The translations under genes and the position numbers were made by a program. DNA of 64,000 nt from Bradyrhizobium sp. CB82 (lineage in GTDB: Bacteria > Pseudomonadota > Alphaproteobacteria > Rhizobiales > Xanthobacteraceae), in assembly GCF_029714405.1 (NCBI RefSeq), contig NZ_CP121651.1, positions 310,001 to 374,000 on the forward strand, written 5' to 3'. Numbering within the stretch: position 1 is the first letter of the stretch; every line of letters starts with the position of its first letter. Below the pieces are notes generated by a model. That model was not told the origin of the DNA and searched no databases. It worked only from the letters and a program-made list of their open reading frames with translations. Shown here in pieces: positions 18,601-27,659 of the stretch.

Positions 18601-21262
18601 TTTCGATCCCGAACAGAGAAAGACATACGAGAGCACTCTCGACGGCGCGCTGGTACTCCGAGGTCATCACATGGATAACGATCTTAAGACGATAAACGGC
18701 TGCTTGGTCGACTTTCGAAGCCGCGCGTTCGAGCAGCTCTGGGATGAGCCGCCGGGCTATGTCTGGATTGCCGCTCAGGAACTCGCACTCGGCCCGTTCG
18801 AGATGAAGCCCGAACACGAGCTCGTAATCGGCTTGCCAGAGGTCGGGCGCCAACAAAGCCATTCCCGCCTTCAGGTACACGCAGGCCGAAGCATAGGCGT
18901 TCGATGATTTGGCGCGGCGTGCGGCGCGCAAGTTGAGCGCGGCAACGGCCAATCGTTCAGAGCGGTCGAAGAGAGTTCCGCCGTCGCCGAACGTTGCGGT
19001 ACTGCGCTGTGTCTGGTCGTCGGCGACGGCCACGATGCCATGATTGAGTTGATTGACTATCTCGAACAGTTGCGCGGCGATCTCATCATGCGTCAGGTGG
19101 GCGAGAAGCGTCCGTCCGATCCGAACGTGGGTCGCCGTCCGTTGCTTCTCGTCGATCAACTTGTAGGCGGCCTCCTGAATCCGGTCGTGCAGGAACTTGT
19201 ATGAACCGTCCATAGGCAACAAGAGATCGGCCCGGGTTGCATCGAGCAGGGCGTCTTCAAGCCTCTCGCGTGGGCCGAAATAGGCGATCTCCAGGGTTCT
19301 CCTCTGGGCAAGGCTTCCCATGCATGCAAGCAGTGTCAGCAGTCTCTGCGTGTTGACCGGGAGACGCTTCATCTTGGCAATCATCAGGTCGACGACATTG
19401 TCGGTGTGGGGCCTGGCACGGATACGATCGAGGCTCCACTGCCAGGTTGTTCCGCGCCCGTGATGCTGGATGAGCTCTTCGTCGGCGAGGCCGGTCAGAA
19501 ACTGAATGGCGAAGAATGGATTGCCGAGCGTTCTGTTGTATGTGAGTTGCGCAAGCGCTGCGGCCTCGACGGGTTCGCAGCGCAGTGCATCCGCCACCAA
19601 TCTCTGCAGGGTCTCGAGGCTGAGAGGACCAAGGGAAATCTCGATGATGGCTGCGCCGGCGCTGCGGATCGCATCGAGCTTGGCCATCAGCGGATGGGCG
19701 TCGTCGACTTCATTGCTGCGGTAGGAGCCGATCAGCAGCAGATTGCGCAACTCGCTCTGCGTCAGAAGATCCCCGAGCAACTCCAGAGTTGCCGTGTCGG
19801 CCCACTGCAGATCCTCGAAAAACAGAGCGAGCGGATGCTCGGGCCGCGCGAATACGCCGATAAAGCGCCGAAGCACGACCTCGAACCGCTGCCGGGCCTC
19901 CTTCGGCGGAAGTTCGGGAAGCGGTGGCTGCTCTCCGATGATGAGCTTCAGATCAGGGACGAGGTCCACCATCATCTGCCCGTTCATGCCCAAGGCGTTG
20001 CCAAATGCGTCGCGCCAGGTGCGCAGTTCGCCTTCCGTTCGTGCAAGCAGTGAACGGATCAGGTTCTGGAATGCCTGCGCGAAGGTCAAATATGGGATAT
20101 CGCGCTTGAACTGGTCGAACTTGCCGGTAGCGAACAGTCCGCGCGGGGGCGTCACCACCTTCTGCAGCTCATTCACGACAGCGGACTTGCCGACCCCCGA
20201 ATAGCCCGACACGAGCGCCAGCTCGGCCCGCCCTCCCTTGGCGACGCGATCAAAGGCGGTAATGAGGGCGGAGACCTCCTGTTCGCGACCATATAGCTTC
20301 TCGGGGACAGTCAGCCGATCCGGCATGTCCTGCTCGCCGAGCTGGAAGTCGGCGATACAGGCATGTGCGCGCCATTCGACGAGACAATGTTCGAGGTCAC
20401 TCCCGGCACCGGCTGCGGTCTGGTAGCGCTCCTCGGCGTTCTTAGCCAGAAGCTTCATGACGATTGCCGAGACCGGGGTCGGGATACTTTTGAGCCGCTC
20501 GCTCGGGGGCTCCGGCTCCTTGGCGATATGACAATGGATCCATTCAATGGGATCGCCGGCCGAAAACGGCAGGGTGCCGGTTAACATTCGATAGAACGTG
20601 ACGCCCAGCGCATACAAATCGGTTCGCGAATCGATCGAGCGATTCATTCGACCGGTCTGTTCGGGCGCCATATACGCCAAAGTCCCGGATATGATTTCGG
20701 GAGGGCCCGGCGACTGGCGCTCCCGAAGCAGGCGGGAGGCCATGCCGAATCCGGAGAGGCGTATGTTTCCCGCCGCCTCGTTCACGAGGATGTTGCGGGG
20801 GTTGACGTCCCTATGAACGAGGCTCCGTTGGTGCATTTTGGCGAGGGTGGCGGTTATGCCGACGGCAAGCGCAAGGAATCTTTCGATTTCCATCGGCACG
20901 CCGAGAAGCTGTTCGAGCGGACAGCCTCCGGGATCCTCGAGCGTGAGCATCACGCGGCCTTGCTCGCGCACGAACGCGAGCGGACGCACGGCCCACACGC
21001 CGCTCAGCTCATCCTTTAACGCATATTCGTGGGCGAGCCGTTCGAGAACGAGCGGCCTCGGGTGCTCCGAGCGCGGAAGCACGGCCAGCACAGACGGCGC
21101 GTCAGCGCACTGCCGGTCCCGTCTGTAGAACACAAGTTCGTCGTCCTGCCAAGCAACGTGGAAGTCGGCATTCGTCTCAATGCCGAACAGGGATGATATC
21201 TGCTCCACGGAATCTGGCCCGATCCAGTCGACGTTGCACCAGATTGCAGTTGACCACCGCAT
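15608..21262 (-). CDS. Pseudokinase / AAA ATPase / GAF / PAS / sensor histidine kinase hybrid (1884 residues)
   Basis: Domain order: a Ser/Thr-kinase-like domain (about 1-300) with HRDVNPRN at 150-157 and APEQTGR near 200, but SGFG (170-173) where DFG is expected; an AAA-type ATPase with Walker A GYSGVGKS (353-360) and Walker B LALFFEDLQWAD (478-489); a long TPR-like helical region; a GAF domain (about 1300-1460); a PAS domain (FDFEGRIIEANDTFLRMLQF); and a histidine kinase with the phospho-acceptor in SIAHEISQPI (His1655), N-box NLVLNATEA and G-box DSGPGLDP. It is cytoplasmic, with no transmembrane segment. This multi-domain type recurs in rhizobia with unknown signal and partner. No response regulator lies nearby. 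The frame is intact. Confidence 0.9.
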   Translation of the reverse strand: MRWSTAIWCNVDWIGPDSVEQISSLFGIETNADFHVAWQDDELVFYRRDRQCADAPSVLAVLPRSEHPRPLVLERLAHEYALKDELSGVWAVRPLAFVREQGRVMLTLEDPGGCPLEQLLGVPMEIERFLALAVGITATLAKMHQRSLVHRDVNPRNILVNEAAGNIRLSGFGMASRLLRERQSPGPPEIISGTLAYMAPEQTGRMNRSIDSRTDLYALGVTFYRMLTGTLPFSAGDPIEWIHCHIAKEPEPPSERLKSIPTPVSAIVMKLLAKNAEERYQTAAGAGSDLEHCLVEWRAHACIADFQLGEQDMPDRLTVPEKLYGREQEVSALITAFDRVAKGGRAELALVSGYSGVGKSAVVNELQKVVTPPRGLFATGKFDQFKRDIPYLTFAQAFQNLIRSLLARTEGELRTWRDAFGNALGMNGQMMVDLVPDLKLIIGEQPPLPELPPKEARQRFEVVLRRFIGVFARPEHPLALFFEDLQWADTATLELLGDLLTQSELRNLLLIGSYRSNEVDDAHPLMAKLDAIRSAGAAIIEISLGPLSLETLQRLVADALRCEPVEAAALAQLTYNRTLGNPFFAIQFLTGLADEELIQHHGRGTTWQWSLDRIRARPHTDNVVDLMIAKMKRLPVNTQRLLTLLACMGSLAQRRTLEIAYFGPRERLEDALLDATRADLLLPMDGSYKFLHDRIQEAAYKLIDEKQRTATHVRIGRTLLAHLTHDEIAAQLFEIVNQLNHGIVAVADDQTQRSTATFGDGGTLFDRSERLAVAALNLRAARRAKSSNAYASACVYLKAGMALLAPDLWQADYELVFGLHLERAECEFLSGNPDIARRLIPELLERAASKVDQAAVYRLKIVIHVMTSEYQRAVESALVCLSLFGIEMPAHPSDEQVKSAYEEVWHNLGQRTIESLIDLPLMSNLDMLAAMAVLSDLSAPAHVTDVNLMRLNTCYLVNLSLKFGATSASTFGFAWFGVLLGPVFHRYGDGYRFGELAVRLAEKHAFVAHRAKVNLARSLLGFWSRDITSAVDFTGVAFQAALDTGDYTFACYSLNYRIEALLARGDHLDEVWKEAEAALAFARRVNFRDAADIIVGQQRLIQNMRGLTTNFSSYNDAEFEETAFEAQLTPDRMATMVCWYWVLKLQARFISGDFEAAVAAADKARALLWSSDAQIHAAKLCFYDALATAAICGPVGTAHRDRRLAALRAHLSRLGEWADNCAAIFGELHALVAAEVARVEQRELDAERLYEEAIRLARKSSFTQDEALCNELAGRFYSGRGFETIAQTYFRNARYCYVRWGALGKVKQLDEEYPLLREAGALPAGGGAIGAPLEYLDLATVIKLSQALSSEIVFEKLIQKLMTIAVEHAGADRGILILPTGDNVQIEAEATTRRDGIEVCLATKPAMGSQLPLTMLQYVLRTRESVVLSDAFAHNEFLSDDYIRTKRCRSAFCLPLLRQTRLIGVLYLENTLAKGAFSPARESLLKLLASQAAISLENSHLYRELAERERRIRRLVDANIIGIVIFDFEGRIIEANDTFLRMLQFERDDFDSGRVRWTDLIPPEWRDRAAQALEAVKTTGATQPFEREYLRKDGSRVPVLIGAASFEDGADEGVAFVLDLSERKRAERALRELQNEFAHANRVATMGQLAASIAHEISQPIAAVATNAAAAQRWLAKTPPNLDETRHTIEQIGSDARRATNIISGIRALFKKSAPRKDCFDLNEAVREISDLTGAEAIKHGVSLHTRLAGGLPAIEGDRVQLQQVMLNLVLNATEAMSGVDTGPRQLVIRTEAIETDSIKVAVEDSGPGLDPESFEMVFTPFHSSKPSGLGMGLSICRSIIESHGGRIWVSANRPRGAVFQFTIPFRGGSAGPLQSGYEQNPPR

Positions 21263-21460
21263 CTCACTTTAAGACAAGGTTCGGCAGTTCCGCAATCTGT
21301 TTCGGGCCGCATCAAGCTCCCGCTTGCCGCCGATACAACTGCAGATCAGGAGGCGGCTCTGCGACGTTACGTTTGATGCCGAGCGGAAAAGGGCAGGTAT
21401 TCAGAGCCGGGACCCCATGGTAAGACTCCTTGCCTCGCTCTGAGCCGATCGGAACCCGCA
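21263..21460. promoter_or_regulatory. Divergent intergenic region between the kinase and the amide-transport operon
   Basis: About 200 bases separate the two divergent starts, and both promoters must lie here. No clear consensus box or palindrome was found by eye. Confidence 0.4.
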
Positions 21461-22318
21461 ATGGAAGCCGATATCAAGCTCGCCTTCGACATCCTGGCCT
21501 TCACCTCCGTGATGGTTCTCATCGTGCTTGGGCTCGGAGTGATCGCCAGCATGATGGGTGTCTTCAACTTCGCCCATGGCGAGTTCGTCCTCCTCGGCGC
21601 TTACACGTTGTATGTTTTTCACGAGCGCACGTGGCCCTTGTGGCTGGGAATCGTGGCAGCGCCGTTCGTGCTCGGGCTCGTTGGCTTTGGGGTCGAACGC
21701 GCGGTGATCCGCCGATTTTATGCCAATCCGATTATGGCGATGCTGGCAACTTTCGCGATCGGACTCGTCGTACGAGAGATCATTCGCGGACTCCTCGGTG
21801 GTCACTACAAAGCGATACCTGAACCTGTCGCCGGCGTTGTCTCTCTCGCCGGCCTCGACTTCTCGGTGTGGCGCACGGTCATAATTTGCATTACGCTCAT
21901 CGTGATGCTGGCGAGCTGGTTTTTCCTGGCCCGCACCGCGATCGGCTTGCGGATACGCGGCGCGCTCGAAAATCCGATGCTGGCGCGCGCCTGCGGCATC
22001 TCGACGGCACGACTCTATGCCTTCACCTTCGCATTCGGGTCGGCGCTGGCGGGCCTTGCCGGCGCATTGATCGTGCCCCTTTACGGGCTCTCCGCCGATG
22101 TCGGCATTCGCTTTCTGGTGCAGGCTTTCTTGTCGGTCATGTTGGGCGGCGTTGGCAGCTTCGAAGGACCGGTCCTCGGCGCCACGGTGATCGGCGGAAT
22201 GGCGGCCGGACTGCCCTGGCTAGTATTTCCTGTCCTTGCTGATCCGCTCGTTTTCATCATCGCGCTCGCCATTGTGAAGTTCAGGCCGCATGGCCTGATC
22301 GCCAAGGGGAGGTTCTAG
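21461..22318 (+). CDS. ABC transporter permease, branched-chain/urea/amide type (LivH-like)
   Basis: A 285-residue inner-membrane protein with about eight hydrophobic segments. It carries the LivH/UrtB pattern VLGLGVIASMMGVFNFAHGE and the cytoplasmic loop ENPMLARACGIST, where the ATPase docks. It is the first gene of a six-gene operon; the binding protein follows after two bases. Starting the operon with the permease rather than the binding protein is not the usual liv order. Confidence 0.9.
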   Translation: MEADIKLAFDILAFTSVMVLIVLGLGVIASMMGVFNFAHGEFVLLGAYTLYVFHERTWPLWLGIVAAPFVLGLVGFGVERAVIRRFYANPIMAMLATFAIGLVVREIIRGLLGGHYKAIPEPVAGVVSLAGLDFSVWRTVIICITLIVMLASWFFLARTAIGLRIRGALENPMLARACGISTARLYAFTFAFGSALAGLAGALIVPLYGLSADVGIRFLVQAFLSVMLGGVGSFEGPVLGATVIGGMAAGLPWLVFPVLADPLVFIIALAIVKFRPHGLIAKGRF

Positions 22319-22320
22319 TC

Positions 22321-23574
22321 ATGTCCCAGAACTTTTTGCGCATGCAACAACCGCAGGGAATCGATCGTCGCCAGCTGCTTCGCGGAGGCGCAGCGCTGAC
22401 GGCAGCCGGCTGGTTGGGCGGGATTGCCAGCGGCTTCCTGCTTCGTCCCAGATGGGCGCATGCCGAAGGCCCGATCAAGATGGGCATTGCGACCGACATC
22501 ACCGGGCCGATTGCGCCGGGTGGCAACGCCAACTGGCAGGTGGCGCAATATGCAGTCGAGCAGATCAACCAGGGCGGCGGGATTCTCGGCCGTCCCGTCG
22601 AGCTCTATCTTGAGGATACCGCCTCGGATCCTAAAATAGCCGTCGGAAACGTCCGCAAACTCATTCAAGAGCGCAAAGTCGATGTCGTGCTAGGCGGCAT
22701 CACCAGCGCAATGCGCCAGGCGATCAAGGACCCGATCGTCAACCGCGGTCGCACCCTCTACATCTATCCGCAGCTCTATGAAGGACAGGAATGTACAAAG
22801 TACCTGTTCTGCACCGGCCCAACGCCGGCGCAGCAATGCGACGAGCTGATTCCCCATCTGATCAAGACAGTCGGGAAGAAGCGGTTCGCCATGCCGTCGG
22901 CCAACTATGTGTGGCCGCAGCTCCTCAACAAATATGCCCGCAAGGTCATCGAGGCGAATGGCGGAGAGGTGGTGTTCGAGGAATATTACCCGCTCGATCA
23001 GCTGGAATATTCGGCAACGATCGGGAAGGTTCGCGACGGCAAAGTCGACTGTGTCTTCAATACCATCATACCACCCGGGCTGCAGCCCTTCTTCAAACAG
23101 CTTTATGAGTCCGGGTTCCAGAAGAGCGGCGGAGTCCTGAGCTGCGTCTACTTCGATGAGAACCTGCTCAACTACGTGGCGGCTGAGGAAATGGAAGGTC
23201 TCTATACCTGTCTCGACTATTTCCAGGCGATTGATGATCCCTTTAGCAGGGAACTGCAGGCCGGGTACGCGAAGAAGTTTCCTAACACGACCTTCCCGTT
23301 CACTGCCGGCAGCGCCGCCACCGGCATGTATCGCGGCGTGAAGTTCTACGAGGCCGCCGTGAAGGCCACCGGCGGTAAGCTCGCGCGGGAGGAGGTGGCC
23401 GCCGCGATGGATACAAGCAGGCTCGAAAACGGGCCGGGCGGGCCGGCCGAGATGGTGCCGGGCAAGTTGCATTGCAAGATGAACATGTATGTCGCCGTCT
23501 GCCGGCTCGAAGGCGGCAAGACCAAGTACGAGGTGATCAGCAAGGCGGCCATGGTTGACCCGAAGGAATGCTAG
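22321..23574 (+). CDS. Tat-exported substrate-binding protein, urea/short-chain amide type
   Basis: 417 residues. The N-terminus has a twin-arginine motif (DRRQLLRGG, Arg16-Arg17), a hydrophobic stretch and a probable cleavage after AHA (about 48). The mature part begins IKMGIATDITGPIAPGGNAN and belongs to the periplasmic-binding family that includes UrtA and FmdD. The cysteine-bearing segments YEGQECTKYLFCTG and KLHCKMNM are features I associate with the amide/urea branch. It delivers substrate to the two permeases encoded on either side. Ligand inferred from family and from the amidase in the operon. Confidence 0.85.
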   Translation: MSQNFLRMQQPQGIDRRQLLRGGAALTAAGWLGGIASGFLLRPRWAHAEGPIKMGIATDITGPIAPGGNANWQVAQYAVEQINQGGGILGRPVELYLEDTASDPKIAVGNVRKLIQERKVDVVLGGITSAMRQAIKDPIVNRGRTLYIYPQLYEGQECTKYLFCTGPTPAQQCDELIPHLIKTVGKKRFAMPSANYVWPQLLNKYARKVIEANGGEVVFEEYYPLDQLEYSATIGKVRDGKVDCVFNTIIPPGLQPFFKQLYESGFQKSGGVLSCVYFDENLLNYVAAEEMEGLYTCLDYFQAIDDPFSRELQAGYAKKFPNTTFPFTAGSAATGMYRGVKFYEAAVKATGGKLAREEVAAAMDTSRLENGPGGPAEMVPGKLHCKMNMYVAVCRLEGGKTKYEVISKAAMVDPKEC

Positions 23575-24632
23575 GCGTGCAGCGGCCAGTTTCCGCACAA
23601 TCCGGTGTCGCACGCGGTGAACGATCCAAACGGGGCAGTCCGCGCCGGCCATTGCGCACGCTGCCGCTGGTCGAGCTCGTAATGCTGGTCGTGATGGTGG
23701 CCGCACCGATTGCGCTCGGCGGGCGGCCCGAGTTGATCACGCTGATCACCAACATCGTCATCCTTTCTCTGCTGGCGATCAGCTTCGATCTATGCTGGGG
23801 CTTTTCGGGCATCATGACCTTCGGGCAGGCGCTGTTCTTCGGCGTCCCCGGCTACGTGATCGCGCTCATCGGTCGCGATCTGGGCCTCAGCCAGATCTGG
23901 CTCACGCTGCCGCTGGCGATGCTGACCGGACTGTTGCTCGCTTTGGTCGTCGCACTGTTCCTGCTCTCGGGGCGTCGCCCGAGCGCCATTTTCGTGGCGC
24001 TCGGTACGCTCACGGGCTCCTATGCGGCCGAGCGTCTCGTCTCGGGATGGCGATATGTCGGTGCCGGCAACGGGCTTTCCGCTGTGAAGCTCCTGCAGAT
24101 GGGATCCTACGAGTTCGTGGAGGGTATCGAATTCTATACGCTGGCGTGCATCGTCCTGCTCGCGGTCTATCTCTCCGCCCGCGGGCTGGTACACTCGCAA
24201 TTCGGCTTGGTCCTCGCCGGCATTCGCCAGAACGACGAGCGACTCGCATTCCTCGGCTATCGCGTCCAGCTCTTCAAGGTGCTGGTGTTCTCCCTCGCTG
24301 GCATGATCTCCGGCATCGCCGGTGCGCTCTACAGCTATCACCAGGGCTTCATCGGTCCCGGCAATATGGGGCCCGGCCTTTCGACCCAGGCCGTGATCTA
24401 TTGCCTGCTCGGGGGCTCCGGCACCTTGATCGGAGCGGTGATCGGCACTGCCGTGATCGAGGTCCTGACCTATGTGCTCGCCGACATCGAAAGCATCAGG
24501 CAGTTCTGGCCGGTCATTCTCGGTCTCGTTCTGCTTGGCATCATTCTATTCCAGCCGAGCGGCATTCTCGGCCTGGCAGTCAGTGCGCGTGAACGGATCG
24601 GCTCTTACGGCTTACGGCGCAAAGGCGCGTAA
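23568..24632 (+). CDS. ABC transporter permease, LivM/UrtC-like
   Basis: 354 residues. A basic 25-residue leader precedes about ten hydrophobic segments, with the LivM signature ISFDLCWGFSGIMTFGQALF and GIRQNDERLAFLGY. The ATG overlaps the end of the binding-protein gene by seven bases, showing translational coupling. It pairs with the LivH-like protein to form the channel. Confidence 0.9.
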   Translation: MLGVQRPVSAQSGVARGERSKRGSPRRPLRTLPLVELVMLVVMVAAPIALGGRPELITLITNIVILSLLAISFDLCWGFSGIMTFGQALFFGVPGYVIALIGRDLGLSQIWLTLPLAMLTGLLLALVVALFLLSGRRPSAIFVALGTLTGSYAAERLVSGWRYVGAGNGLSAVKLLQMGSYEFVEGIEFYTLACIVLLAVYLSARGLVHSQFGLVLAGIRQNDERLAFLGYRVQLFKVLVFSLAGMISGIAGALYSYHQGFIGPGNMGPGLSTQAVIYCLLGGSGTLIGAVIGTAVIEVLTYVLADIESIRQFWPVILGLVLLGIILFQPSGILGLAVSARERIGSYGLRRKGA

Positions 24633-24649
24633 CGGCAGGATGAAGCCTC

Positions 24650-25384
24650 ATGGCATTGTTGGAGGTCGCGGCGCTCAAGAAGATGTTCGGTCAGCTCCGC
24701 GCGCTCGACGGGGTCGATCTCACCGTACGCGCTGGTACCTTCCACGGTCTTATCGGGCCCAACGGCTCGGGCAAGAGCACACTGCTGAAGGCGATTGCAG
24801 GCGCACATCCCGCGACCAGCGGCAGCATCCGTTTCGATGGCAAGGATATAACCACGCTGCCGCCGTTTGCGCGGGTGCGCGCGGGCTTGAGTCTCAAGTT
24901 CCAGATCACCTCGGTGCTGCCTGAACTCTCGGTCTACGACAATGTGCTGCTTGCGCTGCAATCCGCGGAAGGCTTGCTGTCGCTGCTGGGCTCGGGCACC
25001 CGCCGCATCCTCAAAGGCAAAGTGATCGAGGCGCTCGACCGCTTCAAACTTGCCGCTCGCGCCGACGATCTTGCGGGCGAGCTGAGCCACGGCCAGCAGC
25101 AATGGCTCGAGATTGCGCTGGCGCTGGCGTGCCGGCCGAAGCTGCTGCTGCTCGACGAGCCGACAGGAGGCATGAGTCCGGAAGAACGTCGCGTAACGGG
25201 CGAGTTGTTGCGTCCGATCAGATCGGACTGCACACTGGTCATCGTCGAGCACGACATCGACTTCATCAAGAACCTGTGCGACCGTCTGACGGTGCTCGAT
25301 CAAGGCAGAGTACTGGACGAGGGCAGCATCGAAGAGATCGAGAATTCGACCAAGGTCCAGGAGGTCTATACTAGCCGTGTCTGA
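24650..25384 (+). CDS. ABC transporter ATP-binding protein, LivG-like
   Basis: 244 residues with Walker A GPNGSGKST, a Q-loop in LKFQITSVLPELSV, signature LSHGQQQWLEIALALA (LSxGQ) and Walker B LLLLDEPTGGM followed by the H-loop VEHDIDFI. It energises import with the LivF-like partner, whose GTG start overlaps its stop. Confidence 0.9.
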   Translation: MALLEVAALKKMFGQLRALDGVDLTVRAGTFHGLIGPNGSGKSTLLKAIAGAHPATSGSIRFDGKDITTLPPFARVRAGLSLKFQITSVLPELSVYDNVLLALQSAEGLLSLLGSGTRRILKGKVIEALDRFKLAARADDLAGELSHGQQQWLEIALALACRPKLLLLDEPTGGMSPEERRVTGELLRPIRSDCTLVIVEHDIDFIKNLCDRLTVLDQGRVLDEGSIEEIENSTKVQEVYTSRV

Positions 25385-26081
25385 TGGACCCTACCTCCTC
25401 GACGTGAGAGACCTCAACGCCGGCTACGGCCACAGCCAGGTTCTCTTTGACCTGACCATATTGGCGCCAGCGCGCGGGGCAGTGGCCGTCCTCGGCCGCA
25501 ACGGGGCCGGCAAGAGCACTTTGCTCAAGACCATCGCCGGCGAGATCAATCCGATCAGCGGTGTCATCCGGTTCGACCAGCAGCACACCGCGAAAGAGCC
25601 GAGCGAGTGCCGCGTCCGTCGTGGTCTGGGCTACGTGCCGCAGGAGAACGCCGTTTTCGACCGCATGACCGTGCGGGAAAACCTGCTGCTCGGTGCCATC
25701 AACCAGAAGGACAAGTCGGGGCTCGACCGGGTTCTTGCGATCTTTCCCAAGCTTGGCCAACGCCTCGGCCAGATGGCCGCCACTCTGTCCGGCGGCGAGC
25801 GGAAAATGCTCGCGATCGGGCGCGCGCTGGTCGGACGTCCGAAGCTCCTCATGCTGGACGAGCCGACCGAGGGCGTCTGGATCGGCCTGATCGACGAGAT
25901 TGCCGATCAGCTCACAGCGCTCGCAAAATCCATCAGCATCATTCTGGTGGAGCAGCATATCGAGCTTGCCCTGCATGTCGCCGAGTATGCCTATGTCATG
26001 GATCGCGGCGCAATCGCGCTGGAGGGGCCATCCGCGCAGGTCCGAGGCGACGACAACCTGCTTCGCTATCTCTCGCCGTGA
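25377..26081 (+). CDS. ABC transporter ATP-binding protein, LivF-like
   Basis: 234 residues, GTG start overlapping the previous stop by eight bases, GAGG upstream. Walker A GRNGAGKST, signature LSGGERKMLAIGRAL, Walker B LLMLDEPTEGV, H-loop VEQHIELAL. LivF-type proteins lack the extra loops of LivG, and both occur together in this transporter class. Confidence 0.9.
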   Translation: MSDGPYLLDVRDLNAGYGHSQVLFDLTILAPARGAVAVLGRNGAGKSTLLKTIAGEINPISGVIRFDQQHTAKEPSECRVRRGLGYVPQENAVFDRMTVRENLLLGAINQKDKSGLDRVLAIFPKLGQRLGQMAATLSGGERKMLAIGRALVGRPKLLMLDEPTEGVWIGLIDEIADQLTALAKSISIILVEQHIELALHVAEYAYVMDRGAIALEGPSAQVRGDDNLLRYLSP

Positions 26082-26131
26082 AGAGAGGCGGCTTTGCCGC
26101 CATCGCTTCGAAAAACAAAGAGGAGGATACA

Positions 26132-27646
26132 ATGGCGGTTCAAGTCCCGACCCCCGATCAACTCCGAGCCGTTGCCGATGACATGGGCTTGTCGCTGACG
26201 AGCGAGGACATCATTTCCTTCATCAATCTGATGCGCCCCAGTGTCGCCGCCTACAATGTCGTCGATGCGATGCCGGATAATTTGCCGAAGGTTAGATATC
26301 CGCGTACCCCGGGCTATCGTCCACCGGCGGAGGAGAACAGGCATAACGCCTGGTACATCAAGACCGAGGTCCAGGGCGCGTCGAGCGGAAAACTGCGCGG
26401 CAAGACGGTTGTGCTGAAGGACAACATCATGCTCGCCGGCGTGCCGATGATGAACGGGGCCTCGACGCTCGAAGGCTATACTCCCGACATTGACGCCACG
26501 GTCGTGCAGCGGATCCTCGATGCCGGCGGGACCATCGTCGGAAAGGCGCATTGCGAGTCCTTTTGCCTATCGGGCGGCAGCCACACCTGTGCGGCTGGGC
26601 CGGTGCATAATCCTCACAAGATGGGCTACTCCGCCGGCGGCTCGTCCTCGGGCAGTGCGGTCCTTGTCGCGCTCGGCGAGGTCGACATGGCGCTCGGGGG
26701 CGATCAGGGCGGATCGATCCGCATGCCCTCATCGTTCTGCGGAACCTACGGTATGAAGCCGACGCACGGTCTCGTGCCCTATACGGGAATCATGCCGATC
26801 GAGATCTATGTGGACCACACTGGCCCAATCACTGCCACCGTCGCCGACAACGCGCTGCTTCTCGAGGTGCTCGCCGGTCCCGACGGCTATGACCCGCGGC
26901 AGTACGACGTGGAGGTTCACCCCTACACCAGGGCTGCGGAAGGCGGCGTCAAGGGCATGAAGATTGCGGTGGTGAGGGAAGGATTTGCACAGCCGAACGC
27001 GGAGGAGGCGGTCAGTGCAAAAGTTCGCGCTGCGATCCGTCGCCTTGAAGACCAAGGTGCCGAAGTCAGCGAGGTCTCCATCCCCATGCATCTCATGGCA
27101 GGCGCGATCTGGATGCCGATTGGCGTCGAAGGTCTCACCCAAACCATGATGTGGGGCGATGGCTACGGCGTGAGCCGGCCCGATCTCTATGTGACGAGCC
27201 TAATGGATTTTCACCGCGGTTGGCGTGCGCGTGCTAACGAACTCTCTGAAACCACCAAGCTTTTCACCATGTTTGGCACCTATATCCGCAGATATTACGG
27301 TAGCCGCTACTATGGCAAGGCGATGAATATCTGCCGTCGGCTGACCGCAGCCTATGATGCCGCGCTCGCCGAATGTGACCTGCTTGCAATGCCGACGACG
27401 CCCATCAAGGCGACGGAGTTGCCCCCGCCCGATGCGAGCCGCGAAGTCTGTGTTGATCGGGCGCTCAACATGATCGCCAACACCGCGCCTTTCGACATCA
27501 GTCACCACCCCGCAATGGCCATCCCCTGCGGCATGGTGGACGGCTTGCCTGTTTCGCTCATGCTGGTCGGTCGCCATTTCGACGAGCCATCGATCTATCG
27601 GGCCGCTTTTGCATTCGAGCGGCTGGGAGACTGGAAGGCCACGTAG
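26132..27646 (+). CDS. Amidase (amidase-signature family, nitrile-hydratase-linked type)
   Basis: The ATG at 26132 has AGGAGG seven bases upstream, giving 504 residues. The Ser-cisSer-Lys triad is visible: Lys96 in VVLKDNIM, the Gly/Ser-rich AGGSSSGSA (168-176) and nucleophile Ser195 in GGDQGGSIRMPSS. LVPYTGIMPIEIYVDHTGPI is characteristic of the branch found beside nitrile hydratases (Rhodococcus-type amidase). It hydrolyses an amide to acid and ammonia in the cytoplasm. As the last gene of the importer operon it very likely acts on the imported amide. No nitrile hydratase is present. Confidence 0.85.
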   Translation: MAVQVPTPDQLRAVADDMGLSLTSEDIISFINLMRPSVAAYNVVDAMPDNLPKVRYPRTPGYRPPAEENRHNAWYIKTEVQGASSGKLRGKTVVLKDNIMLAGVPMMNGASTLEGYTPDIDATVVQRILDAGGTIVGKAHCESFCLSGGSHTCAAGPVHNPHKMGYSAGGSSSGSAVLVALGEVDMALGGDQGGSIRMPSSFCGTYGMKPTHGLVPYTGIMPIEIYVDHTGPITATVADNALLLEVLAGPDGYDPRQYDVEVHPYTRAAEGGVKGMKIAVVREGFAQPNAEEAVSAKVRAAIRRLEDQGAEVSEVSIPMHLMAGAIWMPIGVEGLTQTMMWGDGYGVSRPDLYVTSLMDFHRGWRARANELSETTKLFTMFGTYIRRYYGSRYYGKAMNICRRLTAAYDAALAECDLLAMPTTPIKATELPPPDASREVCVDRALNMIANTAPFDISHHPAMAIPCGMVDGLPVSLMLVGRHFDEPSIYRAAFAFERLGDWKAT

Positions 27647-27659
27647 ACAGGTTGCTAGT

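Noticed and set aside
22690..23706. 338-codon minus-strand frame over the binding-protein gene
   Set aside because: Antisense shadow of a clearly recognisable periplasmic binding protein.
25607..26131. N-terminal extension of the amidase
   Set aside because: The extra 175 codons overlap the LivF-like ATPase in another frame and lack family residues; AGGAGG places the start at 26132.
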